Assembly (NCBI GenBank): GCA_947253885.1
Contig: CAMYAO010000008.1
Coordinates: forward strand, 11,113-75,112
Reading direction: 5' to 3'
DNA: 64,000 nt
DNA from: an uncultured Clostridium sp.
GTDB lineage: Bacteria; Bacillota; Clostridia; Lachnospirales; Lachnospiraceae
Shown here: one piece after another, positions 54,862 through 63,286 of the stretch
Numbering within the stretch: position 1 is the first letter of the stretch
Layout: the number at the start of each line of letters is the position of its first letter
Translations under genes and position numbers: made by a program
The notes under the pieces: generated by a model
Seen by the model: only the letters and a program-made list of their open reading frames with translations
What the model was told of the DNA's origin: nothing
Database searches by the model: none

Positions 54862-54891
54862 AAACAAATTTAACCAGATTGGAAGAAAAAC
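54862..54891 (+). repeat. Degenerate CRISPR repeat in the cas6 leader
   Basis: TAACCAGATTGGAA (54871-54884) matches the array repeat core TAACCAGAGTGGAA at 13 of 14 bases, and the full 30-bp alignment matches at about 20. It lies 12 nt before the cas6 ATG on the same strand as the repeats. No second repeat copy was found upstream. Confidence 0.55.
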
Positions 54892-54902
54892 AAGGAGGTA
54901 TT

Positions 54903-55619
54903 ATGAAGTACAAAGTCAAATTTCAGTTAGATAAACCGGAGTTTCGATCTGATTATCGCAGGACTGTTATCAGCTTTTTTAAAAAGGCAATTTCAGACTA
55001 TATGGATGGAATGTTTTATACGGATATCTATGAAAACGGAGCGCATAAAAAATCATTCGTATGGTCTGTGCGGTTTCCGAATCCGAAGTTTCATAAAGAG
55101 AAGATATCACTGGAATCAAATGAAATAGAGATGACATTAAAATTTGCAGATGCGGAAACGGCACTGATTTATTATTCCGGCTTGTTAGAGATGAAAAATA
55201 AAAGATTTCCGGTTGGCAATGAAAATTTTATGATCTTAGAAAAAATGCAAATGGTTCGTGAAAATGTTATTAACGGAGGATATGCAATTTTTAAAGTTCT
55301 TTCTCCTATCTGCTTGAAGCAGCATTTGAAAGAAAATCAAAAGGATTGGTACATCAATGTAGAAGACAGCGGATTTGAAACAGAACTGCAGAGAAAGTTG
55401 ATGGAAGATATGCCGGAACTGACAAAAGAAATAGAGAATATGGTGTTTCATTTTGACGGATTGAAAAAGGTAATTATTCCGGCTTATGGAATAAAATTTC
55501 CGGCAACAATCGGAATATTTACGGCGGAAGGAAATGATAAGATTTTAAATCATATGCTGCAACATGGAGTGGGATCAAAACGCAATTCCGGTTTCGGATT
55601 GATTGAACAGATTCAATGA
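54903..55619 (+). CDS. cas6: CRISPR-associated endoribonuclease Cas6
   Basis: A 238-residue RAMP nuclease that cuts the array transcript within each repeat. The N-terminal ferredoxin fold starts MKYKVKFQLDKPEF, and the C-terminal glycine-rich loop GVGSKRNSGFGLIE is the Cas6 mark. ATG 54903 follows AAGGAGG; the TTG-type start 24 nt upstream lacks a site. First gene of the cas operon, overlapping the possible early start of cas8b. Confidence 0.93.
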   Translation: MKYKVKFQLDKPEFRSDYRRTVISFFKKAISDYMDGMFYTDIYENGAHKKSFVWSVRFPNPKFHKEKISLESNEIEMTLKFADAETALIYYSGLLEMKNKRFPVGNENFMILEKMQMVRENVINGGYAIFKVLSPICLKQHLKENQKDWYINVEDSGFETELQRKLMEDMPELTKEIENMVFHFDGLKKVIIPAYGIKFPATIGIFTAEGNDKILNHMLQHGVGSKRNSGFGLIEQIQ

Positions 55620-55635
55620 GAGAGAAGGTGAAAAG

Positions 55636-57084
55636 GTGATAGTAAAAGGCGAATATGAAATTGGCGGAAAAATATATAATCGATGCTTAGAAGATTCAGA
55701 TTGGCGTTATTCTGCCGCTGCAGTCGGAATGATGCGATTTTTTCGACACAGAAATATTTCTTTTTATACAGAAGGGCGAAAGTTATTCTACAATTATGAA
55801 GAGATTGACATAAGTAATGATCGGGTAGAAGAACAATATTTAGATTTTGTGGAACGCCGTTTTAAAGAAGGTATGCATCATATGGCGTTGAGAGATCTCT
55901 ATGAAAAAGAAGGGCATTCCGAAGAGGATTGTAAGGCAATCAATGCAAAATTAACTGCCAATACTGTTATGAAAAAAATCTTTAAGGGTTACAAGGCAGA
56001 TACGTTAAGTAAAGAGCAGTTGTATGCTCTGATAGAAGAAAACAGGTATGCTATGATTCGGGATACGTATGTAAATTCTATAAGTGGATATCGGAAATTT
56101 ATAAATATTGCCTGCTACCGAAAGACGGAAATTGAACGTTGCCGTCTGTTGGGGTTTTATGTAGACACGGGCAGAAAGACAAAATCTTTGGGGTTTCAAT
56201 TTGATAAGTCTGCAGCGACTGTAAATGATACGATCGAATTTGATTATATTCCATTTGCTTTTTCAAAGGGGAGGGAATCGATTTTTATCAATAATAATCG
56301 TCAGATGGAAGAGCTGTGCTCAACTAATGATAAAGCGGATGATTTTTTCGAAGGATTGATAAATGAAAAGAAAGTAAGTTGGAATTCGATTTTCTACAAT
56401 TACTATAAGGGAAGTCGGTTTTTCGATCAAGATGTGGAAATTATCTTAAAAGGAACCGAGACAGATCATTACGAGACTGTTTTTGTACGAAAAAAAGCGA
56501 TTTTGATCTTTGATGAGTTGATGGAGGGGACAACTAAGGGAGAATTAAACTATTTCGAGATGCTTCTGAAAAGAAGCATTAAGGTCAATGATAAATATTA
56601 TTTGAATTTATCGGAGCAGATAACAACAACTGTTTTAAACGGTCTTATTTTGGACGGTTTGATTGAACAGATTTTTAAGTTGGAAGCAACGGATAGAAAT
56701 GAAACAAGCTACGGTTTTGTGATTGGTCAGTTAATAAAGGTGAATCTTGTTTTATACAGACATACAAATCGATTGGAGGGTGGAATGGAAAAAAATACAT
56801 ATTTAAATGGGGCATATGCTTCGGCAAAAGAGGTTGTTTCAAAATTAAAAAGTCGAAATTTAGATAATAAGATTAAAGGGTATCGACAGCGTTTGATCAG
56901 TTCGATTGTAGCAAATGACTATGATCGTTTTATTGAAATAATGCTTCAGTTGTCGTCTTATACTGAGACAAGTTTTGGATTTTTACATCACTTAATTCAC
57001 AATTTTGAAGCAAATAAAAATTTAGCTTATGAATTTATTCATGTACTAGAGGATTTTGATAATAACAGAGAGGAGAAGAAATAA
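55636..57084 (+). CDS. cas8b: Type I-B Cascade large subunit Cas8b (Cst1-like)
   Basis: A 482-residue large subunit, recognised mostly by position and by general likeness to Cst1-type proteins (DWRYSAAAVGMMRFFRH, GYRKFINIACYRKTEIERC, final ETSFGFLHHLIHNFEANKNLAYEF). It should read the PAM and stabilise the R-loop. The GTG at 55636 with GAAGGTGA upstream is preferred; an ATG at 55603 overlapping cas6 would give 493 residues but has no ribosome site. No zinc-finger cysteine cluster is evident. Confidence 0.82.
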   Translation: MIVKGEYEIGGKIYNRCLEDSDWRYSAAAVGMMRFFRHRNISFYTEGRKLFYNYEEIDISNDRVEEQYLDFVERRFKEGMHHMALRDLYEKEGHSEEDCKAINAKLTANTVMKKIFKGYKADTLSKEQLYALIEENRYAMIRDTYVNSISGYRKFINIACYRKTEIERCRLLGFYVDTGRKTKSLGFQFDKSAATVNDTIEFDYIPFAFSKGRESIFINNNRQMEELCSTNDKADDFFEGLINEKKVSWNSIFYNYYKGSRFFDQDVEIILKGTETDHYETVFVRKKAILIFDELMEGTTKGELNYFEMLLKRSIKVNDKYYLNLSEQITTTVLNGLILDGLIEQIFKLEATDRNETSYGFVIGQLIKVNLVLYRHTNRLEGGMEKNTYLNGAYASAKEVVSKLKSRNLDNKIKGYRQRLISSIVANDYDRFIEIMLQLSSYTETSFGFLHHLIHNFEANKNLAYEFIHVLEDFDNNREEKK

Positions 57085-57086
57085 AT

Positions 57087-57980
57087 ATGAAAAATCAAGC
57101 ATTGACATTGACGGTTATAGCAAATATGACATCTAACTATGGAGAAGGATTAGGGAATATCGGAAGTGTACAAAAGGTGTTTCGCAATGGAAAGACCTAT
57201 GCGATACGTTCCAGAGAAAGTTTGAAGAATGCAATCATGGTACAAAGCGGAATGTATGATGATCTGGAGGTAGAGGTGGATAAATCGGTCAATCAAAAAG
57301 CAGTTTCAGAGGAGATAAATGCAGGAAATCATCGGGCGTTAGAAGGTGGTTATATGAATACGTCAAACGGGACGAAGATTCGCAAAAGCTCCTTCTACTT
57401 AACAGATGCAATTGCTTTTCATTCATTTATCAATGAAGCAAGATTTCACAATAATCTCTTTTTGGCACAGACTTATGCGAAAAAAAATGAATTCAGCCTT
57501 CAGGATAAAGCAGGTGAGGCGGGTTTGATGCCTTATCAGTATGAATATGACAAGTCTTTAAAACGTTATAGTATTACGATTGATCTGGATAAGATCGGAG
57601 TAGATGAGAATTATAATGCGGAAGCAGATACAGAGGAAAAGATTGCCCGTGTATCCGCTTTATTAGATGCAATCCGAACTCTTTCACTGGTGGTGAGAGG
57701 AAATATGGATAATGCAGAACCGGTTTTGATTGTAGGGGGAATCGGAAAACGTAAAACACATTATTTTGAAAATGTAATCCAGATGGACAATTTGAATCTG
57801 AAATTGGGAGAGGATTTGAAGAAAAAATTATCAGAAGGATATCATGTAGGCTTATTGGATGGATATAATTTTGGAAATGAAGAGGAGATTAAAGCGGAGT
57901 TGAATCCTGTTTCTATAGAATCTTTTTTTGAGAATTTAGATAAAGAGGTGAGAGCTTATTATGAAGGTATTGCGAATTAA
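57087..57980 (+). CDS. cas7: Type I-B Cascade backbone Cas7 (Cst2/DevR)
   Basis: A 297-residue RAMP subunit that lines the crRNA. The opening LTLTVIANMTSNYGEGLGNIGSVQK split over the family positions, the glycine-rich NTSNGTKIRKSSFYLTDAI and AIRTLSLVVRGNMDNAEPVLIVGG mark Cst2/DevR proteins of I-B systems. Two bases after cas8b and overlapping cas5 by 20 nt. Confidence 0.92.
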   Translation: MKNQALTLTVIANMTSNYGEGLGNIGSVQKVFRNGKTYAIRSRESLKNAIMVQSGMYDDLEVEVDKSVNQKAVSEEINAGNHRALEGGYMNTSNGTKIRKSSFYLTDAIAFHSFINEARFHNNLFLAQTYAKKNEFSLQDKAGEAGLMPYQYEYDKSLKRYSITIDLDKIGVDENYNAEADTEEKIARVSALLDAIRTLSLVVRGNMDNAEPVLIVGGIGKRKTHYFENVIQMDNLNLKLGEDLKKKLSEGYHVGLLDGYNFGNEEEIKAELNPVSIESFFENLDKEVRAYYEGIAN

Positions 57981-59031
57981 ATTGACGCAGAGTCAGGCAT
58001 CTTACACCAGAGAAGAGACTGTGAACAATCGTATGACCTATCCGTTTCCGCCATATTCCACCATTATCGGAGCCTTGCACAATGCATGTGGGTATACGAC
58101 GTATCATCCAATGGATATTTCTGTTCAGGGAAGATACGGAGCAATGCAGAAAGAGATATATGTAAATCATACATTGCTTAATTCCACAATGGACGACAGA
58201 GGGATATTAGTCTGGCTATGTAATTCGAATTCTCTTAATACGGCGTATGTTGAAGTGGCAGAAGCACAGGCAAACGGAAGCAGTTTTGAAAGCGGCAAGA
58301 CAATTCGAGTGATAAATGAGCCTCTTTTGCAGCAATATCGTGATTTAAAAGAAGCATCAAAACGTTTTGATATAGAAAAAAAGGAAATGATTGATCCGCT
58401 TGATAAGCGTTGGAAAGAGGAGAAGAAGAAGTTAAAATCCGATCTGAAAGCTTTGGATAAAAAGAGTGAAGCAGCTCAAGTATTAAAACAGAAAATAGCG
58501 GAAGAAGACAGGAAAATGAATGAAATAAAAGAAGTCTTTGCGGATCGAAAGAAAGTGGAAGTGGAGGAGCCGTATCGTCATTTTCGAACTTTAACGAAAG
58601 CACCCTGGACACAAGAAGTTTTATATGATTTGGAATGGGTGATTCATGTCCGGGCAGAGGAAGAGATTTTAGCAGATATTGTGGAGCATCAATATGACTT
58701 TGTTTCTTTGGGAAGAAGTGAAGACTTTGTTGAAATACAGGATGTATCATATGTAGAAATGGCAGATCATGTAGAGGAGGAGTATGCATTACATCCGGGA
58801 TATGGAATGCTGGTACATGTAGATCATATTGATTCCAACTATTCATTTTCTGTATCCAATAAAGAGAAAAATACAGAAGGTACACTTTATTACGTTGCGA
58901 AAGATTATCAATTACAAAATGGGAAGAGAGAGTTCAGGCGTATCCCTTGCGTATATTCTTCCGGATATGTGATAGATGATGAGAGTGAAAAGATTTTGTT
59001 TGATGGAACATATTTTGCAGATTTTAATTAG
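57961..59031 (+). CDS. cas5: Type I-B Cas5 with a large charged helical insertion
   Basis: A 356-residue Cas5t-like subunit that caps the 5' handle of crRNA. The N-terminal motif LRIKLTQSQASY and TYPFPPYSTIIGALHNACGY are the Cas5 signatures, and the C-terminal part (HPGYGMLVHVDHI, RIPCVYSSGYVIDDES) continues the fold. Residues about 115-205 are an added Lys/Glu-rich coiled-coil-like segment (DLKALDKKSEAAQVLKQKIA), making it roughly 100 residues longer than common Cas5 proteins. Confidence 0.9.
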   Translation: MKVLRIKLTQSQASYTREETVNNRMTYPFPPYSTIIGALHNACGYTTYHPMDISVQGRYGAMQKEIYVNHTLLNSTMDDRGILVWLCNSNSLNTAYVEVAEAQANGSSFESGKTIRVINEPLLQQYRDLKEASKRFDIEKKEMIDPLDKRWKEEKKKLKSDLKALDKKSEAAQVLKQKIAEEDRKMNEIKEVFADRKKVEVEEPYRHFRTLTKAPWTQEVLYDLEWVIHVRAEEEILADIVEHQYDFVSLGRSEDFVEIQDVSYVEMADHVEEEYALHPGYGMLVHVDHIDSNYSFSVSNKEKNTEGTLYYVAKDYQLQNGKREFRRIPCVYSSGYVIDDESEKILFDGTYFADFN

Positions 59032-59043
59032 AGAGGGAAAAAG

Positions 59044-61323
59044 ATGAGAGAGGAGTTCTTACCTGAAAATTATGAAGAATATCTGGCAAAACCGGAAGAA
59101 AGCTTGTATGAGCATACTCGAGAATTGTTGGAAAGATTAGACGACTTACCGGTCGATCTGAATGAACAGGACAGAAAGATTATGCGTTTAGCTTGTATTT
59201 ATCATGATATCGGGAAAAAGAACCCTCTTTTTCAAAAAAGAGTATCTGCAGCCAAAAGAGTATACTTTGATGAAGAACAAGAAGTAGGACATAATATTTT
59301 ATCTTTTTTATACTTACTTACAGAATTGGAATCAGATTTGAATAAAGAGGATAAATATCTTTTATATCATATTGTATTAAATCATCATTATTACGTAGAT
59401 AATCTGGATTATATTTTAGGTCATGAAGATTTATTAATTAAAAATTATCAAGAGGCATTTCACAGGACTCCAAAAAAGATTTCAACAAGATTGCAAAATA
59501 CACTGAAAACACTATTGGAAAAACCGGATACCAGAACTCTGTTACTGAAAGGTTTTCTTCATAAATGTGATTACGCTGCAAGTGCTCATATTCCGCTTGA
59601 AATTGAAAATAAAGATTTATCGGAACGATTGGAAGCAAAAGAGTACACATGGAATGATATGCAGTTATTTGCAAAAAAACATAGTTGTGAAAACATGATC
59701 ATAATAGGATCTACCGGTTTAGGAAAAACAGAGGCATCCCTGTTATGGCAGGGAAATCAAAAAGGATTTTATGTCCTGCCGTTGAAAACCGCTATTAATG
59801 CGATGTATGAGCGAATTAAAACGGATTTTTATCCGGAAGCAAAAGATTATACCAGATATTTGGGATTATTACATGGTGATACTCAGAAAGTATATTTTGA
59901 TGACAAACAGATTATAACGGACGGAGAATTGTTTGAATATAACAGTTTGACTAAAAGCAAAGCATTGCCTTTAACCGTATGTACGCCGGATCAGATTTTT
60001 AAATTTGCATTTCGCTATAGTGGATATGAGGCAGATTTGGCGACCTACAGCTATTCAAAAATTATCATAGATGAGATTCAGGCATATTCACCGGATTTGC
60101 TGGCAACACTCATTTTCGGTTTGCAAAAGATAAGTGAAGTGGGAGGAAAATTTGCAATCACAACTGCCACATTTCCACCCATGATCCGAGATTTTCTGTT
60201 TCAGGGAAAATATGATAAAAAAATAGACTTGTCTGTTGTGGAAGGCACATTTTTAAATAACCAGATACGCCATAAGACCGTATTACGGGAGAAGAGATTG
60301 AATGCGGAAGACGTAGCAGAGTTTTACTATGAACATGAAGAAAAAGATTCTGTGAAAATTTTAGTAGTAGTAAATACCGTAAGACGGGCTCAGGAGCTAT
60401 ATCATAGCTTGAAATCGGAAATGCCGAAAACGGAATTGAAGGTGCTGCATTCCAAATTTATTACAAAAGACCGGAAGATTAAGGAAGAAGAAATTCTTTC
60501 AGACGGAAGGATAGATTGCAAGAAACATGTAATTTGGATTGCAACTCAGGTGGTAGAGGCAAGTCTGGATATTGATTTTGATTATCTGTTTACAGAGTTT
60601 TCGGATTTGAGCGGTTTGTTTCAACGAATGGGCAGATGTAACAGGAAGGGAAAAAAGGAGATTACAGAGCCTAATATATATGTTTATACGGAAATTTTGT
60701 CCATATTGATTTGTAAAGAGCGTGCGGAAAGAGGCTCTGCCAGAGAAGGGTTTATTTACTATTCTTTATATAAACTGGGGAAGGACGCATTGCAGAATTG
60801 GGCGGATGTATCAGAGTCAGAAGGAAAAGAAATGACAGAAGCCGATAAGGTTGAAATGATAAATCAATACTATACAACAGAATCTATTTCAAAGATAGAA
60901 CTGTCAGAAAATTATGCATCTTACTTAGAAGATTATCGTAAGAAATATAATAGGCTATGCGATTTGGTTCCATGTGAAATAGAGCGAAAAGATGTTGATT
61001 TTGAGTTTCGAAATGTTATTTCCAGACGGGCACTGCCTTATACAATTTATGTAGATATGCCGGAAGAATTAAGAGAGATAAAGGAAGCGATAGATTCTTT
61101 CATGAATAAGGAGGAGAAAGTAAGAAGAAAAGAGGAAATAAAACACCTTAAGGATAAATTTATGGAGTATACACTTTCTGTATATCCATATGAAATGGGT
61201 TCGGAAACATGTAAATTGGATTATTGGACAGAGGTAGAAGTTTCAACAGATAAATCTGAATATAATTCGGAATATGGATTTGTCAGGCTGAAGGAAGGGG
61301 AAAGCAAAGGTGTCTTTTGGTAG
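59044..61323 (+). CDS. cas3: CRISPR-associated nuclease-helicase Cas3
   Basis: A 759-residue effector that unwinds and degrades targets bound by Cascade. N-terminal HD nuclease: HTRELLERL, CIYHDIGKKNPLFQKR, GHNILSFLY and VLNHHYYVD supply metal ligands. SF2 helicase: Walker A GSTGLGKTEASLL, DEIQ box in IIDEIQAYSP, TTATFPP, and motif VI FQRMGRCNRKG. Both activities look intact. Confidence 0.95.
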   Translation: MREEFLPENYEEYLAKPEESLYEHTRELLERLDDLPVDLNEQDRKIMRLACIYHDIGKKNPLFQKRVSAAKRVYFDEEQEVGHNILSFLYLLTELESDLNKEDKYLLYHIVLNHHYYVDNLDYILGHEDLLIKNYQEAFHRTPKKISTRLQNTLKTLLEKPDTRTLLLKGFLHKCDYAASAHIPLEIENKDLSERLEAKEYTWNDMQLFAKKHSCENMIIIGSTGLGKTEASLLWQGNQKGFYVLPLKTAINAMYERIKTDFYPEAKDYTRYLGLLHGDTQKVYFDDKQIITDGELFEYNSLTKSKALPLTVCTPDQIFKFAFRYSGYEADLATYSYSKIIIDEIQAYSPDLLATLIFGLQKISEVGGKFAITTATFPPMIRDFLFQGKYDKKIDLSVVEGTFLNNQIRHKTVLREKRLNAEDVAEFYYEHEEKDSVKILVVVNTVRRAQELYHSLKSEMPKTELKVLHSKFITKDRKIKEEEILSDGRIDCKKHVIWIATQVVEASLDIDFDYLFTEFSDLSGLFQRMGRCNRKGKKEITEPNIYVYTEILSILICKERAERGSAREGFIYYSLYKLGKDALQNWADVSESEGKEMTEADKVEMINQYYTTESISKIELSENYASYLEDYRKKYNRLCDLVPCEIERKDVDFEFRNVISRRALPYTIYVDMPEELREIKEAIDSFMNKEEKVRRKEEIKHLKDKFMEYTLSVYPYEMGSETCKLDYWTEVEVSTDKSEYNSEYGFVRLKEGESKGVFW

Positions 61324-61828
61324 AGAGGAAGTCCAATTGGAAAAAATTACCGGAGGAATGATATATTATTATTTTGTCTGCAAACGGAAATTATGGTTCT
61401 CCATACATGGAATTTCTATGGAGGAGGAAAATGAGAATGTTCAGATTGGAAAGTATTTAGATGAATCCAGCTATGAGAAAGAACGTAAGCATATTTCAAT
61501 TAATGATGAAATAAACATTGATTTTGTGAAAAAATCAGGTGTAATCCATGAAATAAAAAAGAGTAGAAAAATCGAGGAGGCTTCTATTTGGCAGGTTAAA
61601 TACTATCTGTATTATTTAAGATTGAGAGAGGTAGAAATCAGGGAAGCAAAAATTGATTATCCGTTGCTCAAAAAGGTAGTTGACGTAGGATTGGATAATA
61701 GTGATATTCTCACGATTGAAGCCATATTGATTGAAATTCGCAAGTTATACCGGACAGATAGACCGCCAAAGATTTCATTGAACCGAAAGTGTAAAAAATG
61801 TGCTTATTGTGATTTGTGTTTGGTTTAG
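61310..61828 (+). CDS. cas4: CRISPR-associated exonuclease Cas4
   Basis: A 172-residue RecB-like nuclease that trims prespacers and helps select PAM. The first iron-sulfur cysteine is in YFVCKRKLWF, the last three in CKKCAYCDLC; the nuclease core is visible as IHEIKKSRKIEEASIWQVKYYLYYL. Start taken as GTG 61310 (14-nt overlap with cas3); a TTG at 61337 that opens with EKITGGMIYYYF is an equal candidate. Confidence 0.93.
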   Translation: MSFGREEVQLEKITGGMIYYYFVCKRKLWFSIHGISMEEENENVQIGKYLDESSYEKERKHISINDEINIDFVKKSGVIHEIKKSRKIEEASIWQVKYYLYYLRLREVEIREAKIDYPLLKKVVDVGLDNSDILTIEAILIEIRKLYRTDRPPKISLNRKCKKCAYCDLCLV

Positions 61829-61837
61829 AGGATAGAC

Positions 61838-62830
61838 ATGAAAAACAGTTTATATATTTATCAAAATGGAGAATTGAAGCGTAAGGATAATACTCTTCAA
61901 TTTATCAACAGTAAGGGAGAAAAAAGAGATATTCCTATTAATAGTATTTCTGAGATCTATTGTTTCGGGGAAAATACGATCAATACAAAGTTAATCAATT
62001 TTTTATCTCAAAATCAGATAATCCTGCATTTTTTTAATTATTATGATTTTTATTCTTCCAGTTTAATACCGAGAAAAAGTAAGATATCCGGAAAATTGTT
62101 GGTGCATCAGGTAGAACATTATAGTGATGAAGATAAGCGATTGAAGCTAGCCAAGCAGTTTGTGCGTTCTGTGGGACAGAATATCTATCGAAATGTGCGT
62201 TATTATAACGGACGTGGAAAGCAGCTTACAGCAGAAATGTCTTCCATATCGGATTTGGTCGGGCAAATAGAACAGTGCAGCAGCATTACTCAATTAATGG
62301 GGATTGAAGGAAATATTCATAAGACATATTATAGGGCATGGTCGACAATTATAGATCAAGAAATTGATTTTGAAAAAAGAGTGAAACGCCCACCGGACAA
62401 CATGGTCAACACACTGATTTCTTATGTAAATACTTTAGTATATACAACTGTGTTGGGAGAAATTTATAAAACGCAACTAGATCCTACTATAAGTTATTTG
62501 CATGAGCGGGGAACCAGCCGATTTTCACTTAGCTTAGATATTTCAGAAATTTTCAAACCTCTGATTGCAGATAGATTGATTTTTTCTATTTTAAACCGTA
62601 ACCAAATTCAAGAAAAACATTTTACAAAAGGACTGGAATATCTTCATTTGGATGAGAAGGGATCCAAGTTAATTTTAGCGGAATATGACAAACGTTTACG
62701 GCAAACTATCCAGCACAAAGAGCTCGGGAGAGCCGTAAGTTATCGATACTTGATTCGATTGGAATGCTATAAGTTAATGAAACATTTATTTGGAGAGAAG
62801 GAATACGATCCCTTTGTTATGTGGTGGTAA
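61838..62830 (+). CDS. cas1: CRISPR-associated integrase Cas1
   Basis: A 330-residue I-B type Cas1. N-terminal beta domain (SLYIYQNGELKRKDNTLQFI, INSISEIYCFGENTIN) and helical catalytic domain with the metal residues in MGIEGNIHKTYY (Glu), HERGTSRFSLSLDISEIFKP (His, Asp). Active-site residues look complete, so spacer uptake should be possible. Confidence 0.95.
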   Translation: MKNSLYIYQNGELKRKDNTLQFINSKGEKRDIPINSISEIYCFGENTINTKLINFLSQNQIILHFFNYYDFYSSSLIPRKSKISGKLLVHQVEHYSDEDKRLKLAKQFVRSVGQNIYRNVRYYNGRGKQLTAEMSSISDLVGQIEQCSSITQLMGIEGNIHKTYYRAWSTIIDQEIDFEKRVKRPPDNMVNTLISYVNTLVYTTVLGEIYKTQLDPTISYLHERGTSRFSLSLDISEIFKPLIADRLIFSILNRNQIQEKHFTKGLEYLHLDEKGSKLILAEYDKRLRQTIQHKELGRAVSYRYLIRLECYKLMKHLFGEKEYDPFVMWW

Positions 62831-62831
62831 T

Positions 62832-63107
62832 ATGTATGTGATACTGGTCTATGATATAGCAGAAGCAAATAATGGGCAAAAGCGATGGAACCATATATTT
62901 AAATTATGTAAGCAATATTTGATTCATGTACAGAATTCGGTTTTTGAAGGAGAGATCTCAAAGGCAGACCTATTTATTCTGCAAAGTCAGATTGAAAAAG
63001 AGATTGATCCAGAATTAGATTCTGTTCTTATTTTCAAGAGTAGAAATGAGAGATGGCTTGATAAAGAAATTTTGGGAATGGAACAAGAGGATGTTTCTTT
63101 TATCTGA
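62832..63107 (+). CDS. cas2: CRISPR-associated protein Cas2
   Basis: A 91-residue partner of Cas1. It opens MYVILVYDIAEANNGQKRWNHIFKLC with the conserved Asp, then NSVFEGEISKADLFILQ. ATG 62832 starts right after the cas1 stop. Last cas gene before the leader. Confidence 0.95.
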   Translation: MYVILVYDIAEANNGQKRWNHIFKLCKQYLIHVQNSVFEGEISKADLFILQSQIEKEIDPELDSVLIFKSRNERWLDKEILGMEQEDVSFI

Positions 63108-63286
63108 TTGTCGACCTGTGTTAATGTAAAAAATAGGATAGGTTGACAAAAACCTAGAGATTATATGTTTAAATGGAATTTAAAACAAATATACATAGAA
63201 TTTTTAGAAGAAATAAAGTGATCTTTGAGAGGTAGACAAAATGAGGCAGTGAAAGCCTTGGGATAGGCGGTCGAAATGAGGATCGC
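63108..63286 (+). promoter_or_regulatory. CRISPR leader
   Basis: A 179-nt AT-rich leader between cas2 and the first repeat. TTGACA at 63143-63148 with TATGTT/TGTTTA about 15-17 nt later is a possible array promoter. TGGAATTTAAA at 63174-63184 equals bases 19-29 of the repeat, near the expected transcript start. Confidence 0.75.

Noticed and set aside
58235..58885. Antisense frame of 216 codons inside cas5
   Set aside because: His/Pro/Leu-rich shadow caused by the Lys/Glu-rich insertion on the other strand.
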